DNA of 64,000 nt from an uncultured Saprospiraceae bacterium (GTDB lineage Bacteria > Bacteroidota > Bacteroidia > Chitinophagales > Saprospiraceae). A model generated the notes under the pieces. It saw nothing but the letters and a program-made list of their open reading frames with translations, was not told the origin of the DNA and made no database searches. This document shows, piece by piece, positions 1 to 8,702 of the stretch. The stretch's first letter is position 1, and the number at the start of each line of letters is the position of its first letter. Where the stretch lies: positions 1 through 64,000 of the forward strand of contig CALDYY010000094.1 of assembly GCA_937944245.1 (NCBI GenBank), written 5' to 3'. A program made the position numbers and the translations under genes.

Positions 1-224
1 CCTTCTTTCACCTCACCAAAATCATAACTAGGGGCTAAAAAGTTAATCTTTGCCACATTAATAGTATCAACAATTCCACTAGCAGTAATTGGACTCCTTA
101 TAATTGCTGCATTGCCTGAGATACTCTCCGTCCTGATTTCCTCTAAGCGCTTCTCCCCTACTTTAGGCTCTGATTTGCACGCCACAATTAGCAAAAAAGT
201 AACATACAATATTGAATACTTCAT
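1..224 (-). CDS. DUF1573 lipoprotein (3' end beyond the window)
   Basis: The first 74 codons of a leftward gene; the rest lies outside the window. The start is the ATG at 222-224, followed by a short positively charged and hydrophobic leader (MKYSILYVTFLLIVAC) that ends in a lipobox-like IVAC, so a lipoprotein is predicted. About 45 residues later the motif NFLAPSYDFGEVKEG matches the opening strand of DUF1573, an immunoglobulin-like domain typical of Bacteroidota envelope proteins, usually written as phi-x-FG-x-(V/I)-x-x-G. No enzymatic role is known for this family. A -7-like box lies about 20 bases upstream and a strong hairpin lies further up. The family call rests on one motif, so it is moderately sure. 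Confidence 0.7.
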   Translation of the reverse strand, partial: MKYSILYVTFLLIVACKSEPKVGEKRLEEIRTESISGNAAIIRSPITASGIVDTINVAKINFLAPSYDFGEVKE

Positions 225-244
225 TTCTACACCTTAATTTTCTA

Positions 245-252
245 CAAAAATA
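245..252 (-). promoter_or_regulatory. -7-like box of the DUF1573 gene
   Basis: Reads TATTTTTG on the minus strand, matching the Bacteroidota -7 consensus TAnnTTTG, about 20 bases before the start at 224. No TTTG stands at the standard spacing upstream (candidate TTGs are 16 or 24 bases away), so support is partial. Confidence 0.3.
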
Positions 253-274
253 TTCAATTTTCTTACACCAATCG

Positions 275-322
275 AACAAATGATTATAATTTGTACTCAT
301 AAGTTAATTATAATCATTTGTT
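275..322. other. 17-bp perfect inverted repeat (hairpin or operator)
   Basis: The arms at 275-291 and 306-322 are perfect reverse complements (AACAAATGATTATAATT on the left) with a 14-base loop. No T-run follows on either strand and no gene ends next to it, so it is not an ordinary terminator. It sits upstream of the divergently read DUF1573 and acyltransferase genes and could be a protein-binding palindrome or an RNA hairpin. Confidence 0.75.
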
Positions 323-636
323 ATGGCACATTTATTCACTAAAACATTTACTTCTTTTTTTGCAGAAAAATCTACATCGGTAATGTCAGCGTACAAAAAA
401 CATCTTCACCCGCTAATTATCTATCACATCAAAAATTGAATAACTTTTAATGTGTCATTAAAAATAATGCCGTTTTTAGCTTACTTTGTTGTAACATTCA
501 TAGAAGAATGGCAGCAATGGAAAACAATCAGAAAAAATATTATCTAAATAAGACGCAAATTATGGCATTAGAAAAGCAACGTAATGCTATTTTGTCTTAT
601 TTTCGTCATCTTAATTAAAAGAACGATTTAAAAGCA

Positions 637-1941
637 GTGATAATATATCTATCTTTAAAAAACCTTACTGGTCTCACACAAAAGATTTTCTTTCAGAAAA
701 TCTATTTTATCAATAAACATCTTATTCCAAGTAAGAAAAGCCCAATCATTTTTGCTATTAATCATCCCACGGCTTTTACAGATTCCTTTATTTTTATGGT
801 TTATACTAATCATAATTGTTATTTTATGTTAAGAGGTGATTTTTTTAAAGTTCCTCGTCCTGTAAAATGGTTTATGGATACCATTCGTTTAATCCCTATT
901 TTTAAGCAGCGAGATGGCTTCAGTGCATTGCGACAAAATCAGCAATTGTTTGAAGCATTCTATAACTTATTGCATAAAAAAGGTAGTATTTCCATAATGG
1001 TAGAAGGCTTACACGATAAAAGTAAGCGCCTTAATCCAGTGCAAAGGGGAACGGCTAAAATTGCTTTTGGCTTTTATGAAAAATATAATGACGATTCTCT
1101 AATTATTTCGCCAATAGGCTTAACTTACTCGGATGTGACTGCCTTCAGAGGAATAGTCGCTATAAAAGTAGCTGAGCCAATTTATATAAAGGATTATCTC
1201 GAAGATTATAAAAATAATGCTAGAAAAGCGGAACTAGCACTTACCAAAGAAATAGAATCGCGCATTCGACCTTGTCTGGTACATATTGCAAATCCCGAAG
1301 ATGATGAATTGGCAGAAACCTTACTAGATATACACCGCAACACCACTGCAATTCCATTATTACCCCCTATTTCTAAAAATGGACAGCCTTTAGAACATGA
1401 GATTACTTTCATCAATCAGTTTAATGAACTACCCGCAACAACAAAAGAAAATTTGCGAGAAAAAACAGCAAACTATTTTAAACAACTTAAATCTTTAAAA
1501 ATATCAGATTCAGGTGTTATAAAAAATAAACAGTTTAGCTTTATAAATACCTTTTTCATCATTTTAGGATTGCCTGTTTTTCTAATTGCGCTTCTTACTA
1601 GCGGTTTACCTATATTGCTAACCCTTCAAATTAGAAAAAAAATAAAAAAAGAAGAATTTATGGGTTCTGTAAGTATGGTCGTAGGAATGTTTAGTTATTT
1701 AATTTATTTTTCGATTTTATTGATTATAGCTTTGATAATTGGTAAATGGTGGAGCATCATTGCAGTCATTGCTATTCCACTGGTGGGCTATATTGGTTTA
1801 CTCTATCGCGATTTTTTCTTATCTTGGAACAACGCCCGAAAATTTAAAATACTTCCTAAAGCAACACAGCAAAAACTATTACAAGAAAGAACAGCTATTT
1901 TAAATAGTGTTATGGATTTAGAAAAATTATCTGTACAATGA
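637..1941 (+). CDS. PlsC-type glycerolipid acyltransferase with C-terminal membrane segments
   Basis: Probable membrane acyltransferase of the PlsC/LPLAT family, which transfers an acyl chain from acyl-ACP or acyl-CoA to glycerol-3-phosphate or lysophosphatidate in phospholipid synthesis. The catalytic motif is NHPTAFTD near residues 42-49 (the NHx4D box, here NHP-xxxx-D) and the substrate-binding EG motif is VEGLHDKSKRLNPVQRG near residues 123-139. The last 130 residues carry about three to four hydrophobic segments (for example LPVFLIALLTSGLPILLTL), a layout common in Bacteroidota homologues. No ATG precedes the first motif, so the start is taken as the GTG at 637; the frame is open only from 619. 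The acyl acceptor cannot be told from sequence. Confidence 0.82.
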   Translation: MIIYLSLKNLTGLTQKIFFQKIYFINKHLIPSKKSPIIFAINHPTAFTDSFIFMVYTNHNCYFMLRGDFFKVPRPVKWFMDTIRLIPIFKQRDGFSALRQNQQLFEAFYNLLHKKGSISIMVEGLHDKSKRLNPVQRGTAKIAFGFYEKYNDDSLIISPIGLTYSDVTAFRGIVAIKVAEPIYIKDYLEDYKNNARKAELALTKEIESRIRPCLVHIANPEDDELAETLLDIHRNTTAIPLLPPISKNGQPLEHEITFINQFNELPATTKENLREKTANYFKQLKSLKISDSGVIKNKQFSFINTFFIILGLPVFLIALLTSGLPILLTLQIRKKIKKEEFMGSVSMVVGMFSYLIYFSILLIIALIIGKWWSIIAVIAIPLVGYIGLLYRDFFLSWNNARKFKILPKATQQKLLQERTAILNSVMDLEKLSVQ

Positions 1942-1943
1942 TA

Positions 1944-3275
1944 CTACTCCAATAAATCGTCTTCCATCAGTTCCGATGGTAAGGATTTTGAGGCTTTAGC
2001 ACCGAGTTCTTTGATGCGTTCAGAGCGACCAATTAGGGTATCGCCATATTTTGGTGAATCCTTTAACTTATTGAATGCCAGTTGATAAGTTCTTTGAGCT
2101 TCTTCCAATTTTTGACCGATTAAAGTTAAATCCTCTACAAAGCCAACAAATTTATCATATAGCAAACCGCTTTGCCGAGCAATTTCTAAAACATTTTTTT
2201 TCTGGCGTTCTTGCTTCCAAATATACGCCACCGTGCGCATGGTTGCTAACAGCGTTGAAGAAGTTACCAGTACCACATTTTGCTCCAAAGCCTCTAAAAA
2301 TAGGCGTGGCGAATGCTGCATAGCTAAAGCAAATGCCGATTCCATCGGGATAAACAACAACACATAATCAGGCGTATTAATTTGATACAACTGCTGATAG
2401 TTTTTTTGGCTTAACTCCTTGATATGGCGTTGGATACTTTCTAAATGTTCTTTCAAGTGAAACGATTTTTGTATATCTTCCTCGCAATTAAAAAAGCGTT
2501 CATAAGCCGAAAGTGAAACCTTAGAATCAATAATAATTTGCTTATTATCAGGAAGTTCCACAATAAAATCAGGTCGTTTTTGCTGACCGTTTTCGTCCTT
2601 AAAACTTTCCTGTGTGCGATAATGTATGTTGCGTTCTAGCCCTGCTTTTTCGAGCAGCAACTCCAATCGAAGTTCACCCCAAGCCCCTTGCACTTGCGAT
2701 TCGCCCTTTAAGGCATTTACCAAATTATTAGCATCCTGGCTCAATTGGGTGTTGAGTAGGCGCAAATGCTGCATTTCTTGCTGCAACAGGGAACGCTGCT
2801 TGGTTTCCTCCAAAAATTTGGTATCTATTTGTTCACTAAATTCCTTAATTTTTTCCTTGAGCGGTTGTAGCAAGCCTTCCACTTGTTGCTTATTTTGTAA
2901 TGTAAATCGTTCACTTTTTTCTTCCAGTAACCGATTGGCGAGGTTTTCAAATTCCAGTCGTGCTTGCTGTTGTAGCTGCAACATTTCTTGTTTTTGTTGC
3001 AGTAATTTTTCCTCCAAAAACTGAAACCGCACTTGGTCTGCCGCTTGTTCTGAACTCAATTTGCGCAATTCCTGCTCTGCAAAAGCCAAATCACTTTTCA
3101 ATAAATCCGCTTGCTCCTCTAGTTTTTGGTAAATCGCTTTCAGTACATAATCTGCCTGCAATTCGTCCAACAACAACTGCCTCAAACGAAATTTAGCCAC
3201 CAACCAAACGGATAAACCACCAATAACAATCCCTAGAATAAAAAAAGCAAGTAAAAATATAATGATATCCGACAT
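1944..3275 (-). CDS. rmuC: DNA recombination protein RmuC
   Basis: RmuC is a predicted nuclease-fold protein that limits inversions and other rearrangements at short inverted repeats; its biochemical activity is not settled. Residues 1-25 form one membrane anchor (MSDIIIFLLAFFILGIVIGG). Residues 30-185 are a long Gln/Glu/Lys-rich coiled coil. The conserved RmuC domain follows, with VQGAWGELRLELLLEKAGL and RPDFIVELPDNKQIIIDSKVSL, which includes the restriction-endonuclease-like DF-x(10)-DSK core. The 443-residue length is normal. It converges with the acyltransferase gene, with only two bases between stops. No partner gene is adjacent. Confidence 0.95.
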   Translation of the reverse strand: MSDIIIFLLAFFILGIVIGGLSVWLVAKFRLRQLLLDELQADYVLKAIYQKLEEQADLLKSDLAFAEQELRKLSSEQAADQVRFQFLEEKLLQQKQEMLQLQQQARLEFENLANRLLEEKSERFTLQNKQQVEGLLQPLKEKIKEFSEQIDTKFLEETKQRSLLQQEMQHLRLLNTQLSQDANNLVNALKGESQVQGAWGELRLELLLEKAGLERNIHYRTQESFKDENGQQKRPDFIVELPDNKQIIIDSKVSLSAYERFFNCEEDIQKSFHLKEHLESIQRHIKELSQKNYQQLYQINTPDYVLLFIPMESAFALAMQHSPRLFLEALEQNVVLVTSSTLLATMRTVAYIWKQERQKKNVLEIARQSGLLYDKFVGFVEDLTLIGQKLEEAQRTYQLAFNKLKDSPKYGDTLIGRSERIKELGAKASKSLPSELMEDDLLE

Positions 3276-3385
3276 GAAAGGATTTGTTTTAATAGTTATC
3301 CTGTTGAAGTATTCTATTCATTCTTTCAAACCAAGCTAAACAATATATTTACTTCTTGATATAATAGTTAAAGTTACAAAAAAAC

Positions 3386-3416
3386 TTGACTATCGTCTTC
3401 GTAAGGTATATTTTTG
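3386..3416 (+). promoter_or_regulatory. Bacteroidota-type promoter (-33/-7)
   Basis: TTG at 3386-3388 and TATTTTTG at 3409-3416 with 20 bases between them, close to the Bacteroidota consensus TTTG-N19-TAnnTTTG. Transcription would begin near 3423 and leave a leader of about 100-200 bases before the M43 protease start region. The leader contains a short ORF (3523-3576, MKKLGLLYFLTFINIKL) whose TGA overlaps the next ATG at 3573. Confidence 0.45.
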
Positions 3417-3597
3417 TAACATAAAAGAAGAATAAAACAAAGGTATTGTTATGGTCTTTTTGAATGGCTAAGACCTCCTAATAATTTTCAAGGCTAAGAA
3501 CAATATTATCTTATAGTTTGTGATGAAAAAATTAGGATTACTTTATTTTTTAACATTTATAAATATAAAATTATGAAAACTTTTTCACTTGGATTAC

Positions 3598-3634
3598 ATG
3601 GTATGGTATGGTATGGTATGGTATGGTATGGTAT
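3598..3634 (+). repeat. Pentanucleotide tandem repeat (ATGGT x7) spanning the protease start
   Basis: Seven exact ATGGT units (3598-3632) followed by AT. Because 5 is not a multiple of 3, the repeat offers ATG codons in all three frames, and a gain or loss of units changes which upstream ATG is in frame with the protease. At present the signal-peptide-like start at 3573 (MKTFSLGLHG...) runs into a TGA at 3636; with six or nine units it would read straight into the protease. Seen directly; variability is inferred. Confidence 0.9.
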
Positions 3635-5887
3635 ATGATAATTTTCATATCCCAAAAAGGGCATACACAAACAGAAGATTGGTGTGGTTCAAAGCCAACA
3701 ACAGAACATATCAATTATTTAACCCAACTAGCTAATGCTACTCCTGGCTCAAGTCTAGGGAGTAATACTAGTCAGGTTTCGACATTTAATCTACGCTTCA
3801 TTGTTGTAACAAAGGATGATGGCACTTTTGATGGTCTTAATGGCATTCCTAATTTCAATGATGCCCTGTTATCTAGCATTGTTGCTAAAGTTAATACAAA
3901 TTTTAGTGGTTCAAATATTACCTTTAATTATTGTGGTCGCGAAGTCATCAATAACTCTAACTTAACAAATATTAGTGGGCGATATCCTACTTTATTTAGT
4001 ACTGCTTATTACCCAAATGCCATTAACGTGTACATAGTTAGTAATTTACAGAGCGGTGTGTTGGGTATTTCACCAATTGGTGGGGGAGGGAGCAGTTCAG
4101 TAAACTGGATTGGATTAATTGCCAATAATTTTATTGATAGTAACGCAAATGATAGGGTATTAACCCATGAGCTAGGTCACTTTTTTGGTTTACTTCATAC
4201 TTTCCATAATAACAACGAGTTAGTAAATGGCTCAAATTGTCTGTCAGCAGGTGATCTTATTTGTGATACCCCTGCTGATCGTTGGATGCAAGCGGGCTGT
4301 TCAAACACAGTTAGTGCAAGTTGTCTATATACTGGAAACTGTAGAGACCAAAATAATGTGATCATACAACCTTCAGTAAATAACTTTATGTCTTATTATA
4401 GAGCTGTGTGCCGAACAGCTTTTACTCCACAACAGAAAATGACAATGAAACTCAATGAACTGAACTATATCAGTATAAAGAATCTTGCAAATATCCCCTG
4501 TGGAAGTGCTGCGCCAGTTATTTCTGATAGAGTAGAATTTGAAGGAACAAACAAAGGATTAGGTACTAGACTTGATTATACTGCTGTATTTTTAGATGCT
4601 AGTAACAACTTAGTAAGAGGTGGAAATCTGACCGCAAGCAATAATGCAGGAAATTTTAAATTCATTCGTTACCCCAACGAAGTTAAATATGTTTGTGGCG
4701 GTGGAAATATTATTCGTTACTCAGGCGATGTTCTAGATGGGCTATCTACTCTGGACTTAACTTTGATGCAAATGCACATCCTTAACACGCAACCATTAAC
4801 AACTGGCTACCAGAAAATTGCTGCTGATGTAAATGGAAATGGAGCAATTAATGTTTTTGATGTAGTAACTTTGAATAAGGTATTACTAGGTGTTGAACCC
4901 AAGTTTCCTAGTTTTCAATTTCCTTACAGACTAATTCCCGAGTATATTCCTTTGGATTTTACAACCGCATTTAATAACGATCCTTTTAATATACCTAACA
5001 AACCTTACTCAAACTATATGTTAGTTGAACCTCCGGTAACATATGATCCTTTTGATTTGAATATCCAGATACCTATAGGAGCAACGGGGAAAAATGGTTT
5101 CGACGCTATTAAAATAGGAGATTTAAATGCATCTAATTCTATGGCTTCACCTTTTAATAATAACGTAGAATCTCGATCAAGAATCACATTTACCACAGAT
5201 GATATTCGTTGTATTAGACAAGGCGAAAAGAAGTGGATATATGTTATTGGAATACCTGATGATGAAATAGTAGCGTATCAATTAGGCTTTACATATAATA
5301 CAGATAAAATTAAAGTATTGGATATCAAAGATGACGCTTACAATGAACAAGATGATATATGGGGACTAAATGAAGAGGCTGCAAGAGAAGGCTATTTGAA
5401 AACATTGTGGGTAGATAAAAAAGTAACGGCAAGAAGATTCAACGGTAAGAAATGGCTGTCCGTAAGGATAGAGGCTCTAAAAGATATTTGCGACTTGAGG
5501 CAAATATTTGACTCTAACATCGAACAATTAGTTACTACTTTTTGGAATAAGGATTTGCTGGAAGTAGGAGGAGCAATTCGCATTTCTACAAATGGTAATG
5601 GGAACACAGCAAATAGCGGTGGTAATAATGAAGAAACATTTATTGTAAATAGTTTTCCAAACCCTACTAGCGAAGAATTGAATATTACAATTAGTACAAC
5701 TCATCAAGCAAGTGCTTTAATCGTTATTACTGATAGATTCAATCAACTGTTGAAACAGGAAGTGGAATTGTTAGATGGCAATAACCAAATTTCATTAGAT
5801 ATATCATCCCTGTCAACTGGAGTAATATTCTACAATATTTATATGATGGATGGGAAACAATATTCTGGAAGACTAATCAAATTATAA
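3608..5887 (+). CDS. Secreted M43 (pappalysin-like) metalloprotease, T9SS type A cargo
   Basis: Extracellular zinc metalloprotease. The metzincin motif HELGHFFGLLH is at residues 187-197 and is followed by ICDTPAD and a Cys-rich segment ending NFMSYY, which carries the Met-turn typical of family M43. Near residue 407, DVNGNGAINVFDVVTLNKVLLG is a dockerin-like calcium loop. The last 80 residues (FPNPTSEELNI to GRLIKL) are a T9SS type A sorting domain. The N-terminus is uncertain: in-frame ATGs stand at 3608, 3623 and 3635, all inside or next to the ATGGT repeat, and the resulting leader lacks the usual Lys residues. A start at 3573 in another frame has them. Expression or secretion may therefore depend on repeat number. 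Confidence 0.88.
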   Translation: MVWYGMVWYMIIFISQKGHTQTEDWCGSKPTTEHINYLTQLANATPGSSLGSNTSQVSTFNLRFIVVTKDDGTFDGLNGIPNFNDALLSSIVAKVNTNFSGSNITFNYCGREVINNSNLTNISGRYPTLFSTAYYPNAINVYIVSNLQSGVLGISPIGGGGSSSVNWIGLIANNFIDSNANDRVLTHELGHFFGLLHTFHNNNELVNGSNCLSAGDLICDTPADRWMQAGCSNTVSASCLYTGNCRDQNNVIIQPSVNNFMSYYRAVCRTAFTPQQKMTMKLNELNYISIKNLANIPCGSAAPVISDRVEFEGTNKGLGTRLDYTAVFLDASNNLVRGGNLTASNNAGNFKFIRYPNEVKYVCGGGNIIRYSGDVLDGLSTLDLTLMQMHILNTQPLTTGYQKIAADVNGNGAINVFDVVTLNKVLLGVEPKFPSFQFPYRLIPEYIPLDFTTAFNNDPFNIPNKPYSNYMLVEPPVTYDPFDLNIQIPIGATGKNGFDAIKIGDLNASNSMASPFNNNVESRSRITFTTDDIRCIRQGEKKWIYVIGIPDDEIVAYQLGFTYNTDKIKVLDIKDDAYNEQDDIWGLNEEAAREGYLKTLWVDKKVTARRFNGKKWLSVRIEALKDICDLRQIFDSNIEQLVTTFWNKDLLEVGGAIRISTNGNGNTANSGGNNEETFIVNSFPNPTSEELNITISTTHQASALIVITDRFNQLLKQEVELLDGNNQISLDISSLSTGVIFYNIYMMDGKQYSGRLIKL

Positions 5888-5903
5888 TTTATTTACTTAC
5901 ACC

Positions 5904-5934
5904 GAAGGATTGTATTTAAACAATATAATCCTTC
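5904..5934 (+). terminator. Hairpin between two T9SS cargo genes
   Basis: A 13-bp stem (GAAGGATTGTATT / AATATAATCCTTC, one G-T pair) with a 5-base loop lies 17 bases after the protease stop. There is no T-run. It ends only 9 bases before the next ATG, so it may be a terminator, a processing site or a start-site-masking structure for the downstream gene. Confidence 0.6.
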
Positions 5935-5943
5935 ACATTATAC

Positions 5944-8625
5944 ATGAACATTATGAAAAAGACTATTTTTACTAATTTTTTATTTTTTATAATACTCTTT
6001 GCTGCTAGTGCAAAAAGCATCTACGTTGACCAAGCCTCTATGGGCTTAAATACGGGGCAGCGTTGGGAAGATGCCTATACTGATTTGCAGGATGCCTTAG
6101 CAACTGTAGAAAATGGCGACTCTATATGGATAGCCGAAGGAACGTATTATCCGACTAATAGCACAAATCGCCGTGCAACCTTCAAAGTGAACAAAAGCAT
6201 TACTTTAATCGGTGGTTTTTCTAAAAATGAGGCTAGAATATATAACCCAGTCTTATATCCTACTATTTTAAGTGCAGATATTGGTGAAAAAGACAACAAC
6301 TTAGACAATGCTCATACTATATTAGAACTTGATGAGGCGCAAGGGAAAATACATATTCAAGGCTTCATTATAGAAAAAGCTAAAGCAACAGAAGAATTTG
6401 TTATTCAAGATAACATTATCAGAAATGGTGGAGGAATGTACGTCAAAGTGAATAACACTGCTGATTTACAACTTACTATATTAGATTGTGTATTCAATGA
6501 CCATTCCGGCATGTCACGGGGTTCTGCTATTTATCTTTTTGGCAATGCACCTATTAATATTGATTTTAACATTACTAATTGCAAATTTTACAATAACGGC
6601 TATAATGGTTTAAATAATGGCACGATTCATATTTCTACTCAAAATAACAAGCGATTTACGTTTCGCATCCATAAAAGCAAGTTCAAAAATAATTCTGGTT
6701 GGCAAGGTGAAGGTGTAGGTATCTATCGTAGAATGGATGATGCCGATGTTAGTCTTATGGATATAGAAGATTGTGTATTTGAAGAAAACTATGGAAGATA
6801 CGGGACTGTTTACGATTACATTTCTTCTAAGAGCGACTCTATGATGGTTAAAAACTCTATTTTTAAAGATAATGAAATAGCTTTCGAGGGTGGAGCAATT
6901 CGGCATTTTTCGCTAGGCACAAATAAAGTAATATATATCAAAAATACAAATTTCATTGCAAATTATGGACACTTAGAAATTGATACAGATATTCCTGCTT
7001 CTTTAGGCGGTGCTCTGATGATAGAAAATTTGGATTATACTCCTGCAAGAAATGCTCAACTTATTATTGAAGATTCAAAATTTATTAACAATGCTAGCAA
7101 AATAGGAGCAGCCATTTATAGTCAATCTTTTAACCATAAAATATCTAATTGTCTTTTTGCTGGGCATCATGCCCCACTAGAAGGGGGAGTTATCTACATT
7201 GGAAATAACTTAACTTCTAATACTTTTAATTATTATAATAATACTTTTTATAATAATTCAGCAGATGTAAATGGTGGAATATTTAGTGCGTATAGAACAT
7301 TTACTACTTTTGGACCTAATAGGATAAATTTTTACAATTCTGCTTTTATTAATAATCAATCAAAACAAGGTGCTAGTATTGGTTATTTAGAAAGTTGCAT
7401 TGTCAATTTTTATAATTGTATGATGGATAATGCTAAAAATGATTCTATTATATATTATAATGCTTGGTCAGCTTTTGCTGGAGTTAATTTTGAAAATACT
7501 TTTTTTGACACGGATGCGCTATTGGCTGCTCCAGAAGAAGGCGACTTTTCGCTAAGTCCTTGCTCACCTGCTATTGATAAGGGAGATAACAGATATATCG
7601 CTCAAAATAATTTATTAGATGTAATAGGCAATCCAAGAATTATCAATAACAGAGTAGATATAGGTGCTTACGAAAATATGATTACCCAATTAGAAGTTGA
7701 GTTTGATGTCATTGGTAATTCCTGCCGAGATATTAATACAGGGTATGTTAATTTTGAATTCAAAAATGGTTGTTCACCCTACACTTATACATGGGAGCGT
7801 AATAGCAGTAAAGGAACAGGGAATACTGATTTAGCAATAGGCACTTACAATATTACCATCACAGATGCGGTGGGCAAGCAAGGTCAAGTTTCGGTAATTA
7901 TAGATACGTTTAACCTGAGGTATGCTTCTACATTAATTCTACCCACTTGTCCAGAAAACAAGAACGGCGCAATTAGTATAAGAAATTTATCCCAAGATTC
8001 GTTGAGCTATCTATGGGCAAATGGCTCAGCTAATCCCTCTATTAGTGATTTAGGTGTTGGGCAGTACACGGTTACCATTACGAATCAAAATGGTTGCCAA
8101 GCGACTACTCAATTTGAGTTGACTATCTCAGATACGATTCAAGTATCTTATAGTATTGTTAATGCTTCTTCTTCTGATTCATCTGACGGAAAAATTAGCA
8201 TAGAAAGTATTTCAGGCGGTCAACCTCCTTACAAAGTAAGTGTTAACACGGTACCGATTGAAAGAGTAAGTAGTTTATCTGTTGGAAATTATCAACTTAA
8301 AATCGAAGACGATAAAGGATGTATAAAAGTAATCCCTTTTAAAATAGATGTAGCAACAAATACTAGGGAGTGGCAGTTATCCTCTGACATAGAGATTTTC
8401 CCAAATCCAGCAAATATTGGCAAAGTTACTATAAAATTGCCACAACAATTAGATTTAAAAGCAACAGCTATTCGCATTGTTGACCTACATGGTAGAGTAG
8501 TTTATCAGAAAGCACCATCAGGACAATTTCATGAAGTATCAATCAGCAATTTAGCTAGTGCAATGTATATCGTACAAGTAATTAGTAAAGATTATTTTGG
8601 TAGCACATCTTTCTTGATAGAGTAA
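5944..8625 (+). CDS. Secreted beta-helix/SprB-repeat surface protein with T9SS type A sorting domain
   Basis: Large exported protein with no catalytic motif that I recognise. A signal peptide (MKKTIFTNFLFFIILFAASAKS) begins at the second ATG (5953), so the start may be there. Residues 30-570 are a right-handed parallel beta-helix of the choice-of-anchor kind, opening with IYVDQASMGLNTGQRWEDAY and full of NxxF/GGxI rungs (ILDCVFNDHSG, NNTFYNNSADVNGG). Residues 580-800 hold about three SprB-like repeats (GCSPYTYTWERN, LAIGTYNITITDAVG). The last 80 residues (IEIFPNPANIGKVTI to FLIE) are a type A sorting domain. It follows the M43 protease by 56 bases and may be cotranscribed. An adhesin or polysaccharide-binding role is an inference. 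Confidence 0.8.
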   Translation: MNIMKKTIFTNFLFFIILFAASAKSIYVDQASMGLNTGQRWEDAYTDLQDALATVENGDSIWIAEGTYYPTNSTNRRATFKVNKSITLIGGFSKNEARIYNPVLYPTILSADIGEKDNNLDNAHTILELDEAQGKIHIQGFIIEKAKATEEFVIQDNIIRNGGGMYVKVNNTADLQLTILDCVFNDHSGMSRGSAIYLFGNAPINIDFNITNCKFYNNGYNGLNNGTIHISTQNNKRFTFRIHKSKFKNNSGWQGEGVGIYRRMDDADVSLMDIEDCVFEENYGRYGTVYDYISSKSDSMMVKNSIFKDNEIAFEGGAIRHFSLGTNKVIYIKNTNFIANYGHLEIDTDIPASLGGALMIENLDYTPARNAQLIIEDSKFINNASKIGAAIYSQSFNHKISNCLFAGHHAPLEGGVIYIGNNLTSNTFNYYNNTFYNNSADVNGGIFSAYRTFTTFGPNRINFYNSAFINNQSKQGASIGYLESCIVNFYNCMMDNAKNDSIIYYNAWSAFAGVNFENTFFDTDALLAAPEEGDFSLSPCSPAIDKGDNRYIAQNNLLDVIGNPRIINNRVDIGAYENMITQLEVEFDVIGNSCRDINTGYVNFEFKNGCSPYTYTWERNSSKGTGNTDLAIGTYNITITDAVGKQGQVSVIIDTFNLRYASTLILPTCPENKNGAISIRNLSQDSLSYLWANGSANPSISDLGVGQYTVTITNQNGCQATTQFELTISDTIQVSYSIVNASSSDSSDGKISIESISGGQPPYKVSVNTVPIERVSSLSVGNYQLKIEDDKGCIKVIPFKIDVATNTREWQLSSDIEIFPNPANIGKVTIKLPQQLDLKATAIRIVDLHGRVVYQKAPSGQFHEVSISNLASAMYIVQVISKDYFGSTSFLIE

Positions 8626-8635
8626 GTTTTGTTCA

Positions 8636-8680
8636 GGTACGTGGTGTTCTTAGCATGATCCTATGAAAACACCACGTACC
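8636..8680. terminator. Shared hairpin between convergent genes
   Basis: A 13-bp perfect stem (GGTACGTGGTGTT / AACACCACGTACC) with a 19-base loop between the stops of the beta-helix gene and proC. Its place and symmetry suggest a bidirectional terminator, though there is no strong T-run. Confidence 0.7.
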
Positions 8681-8702
8681 AAATGCCAAAAAACTACATA
8701 CC

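Larger units (their letters stand above)
225..636. other. 412-bp intergenic region with hairpin and two doubtful mini-ORFs
   Basis: No convincing gene. It holds a 17-bp perfect inverted repeat (275-322) and two short ORFs. One is 323-439 (38 codons, starting right after the hairpin, MAHLFTKTFT...). The other is 508-618 (36 codons, MAAMENNQKKYY...). The second is in the same frame as the acyltransferase gene at 637 and its TAA is the last stop before that gene, so it may be a leader peptide or simply upstream frame. Neither resembles a known family to me. Confidence 0.5.

Noticed and set aside
323-439. 38-codon ORF beginning at the end of the 17-bp hairpin
   Set aside because: No family, no composition bias and no support from spacing; listed only in the intergenic note.
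2626-3024. 132-codon Ser/Cys-rich plus-strand ORF
   Set aside because: Antisense to the coiled coil of RmuC, where Gln/Glu/Leu codons read as Ser/Cys on the other strand.
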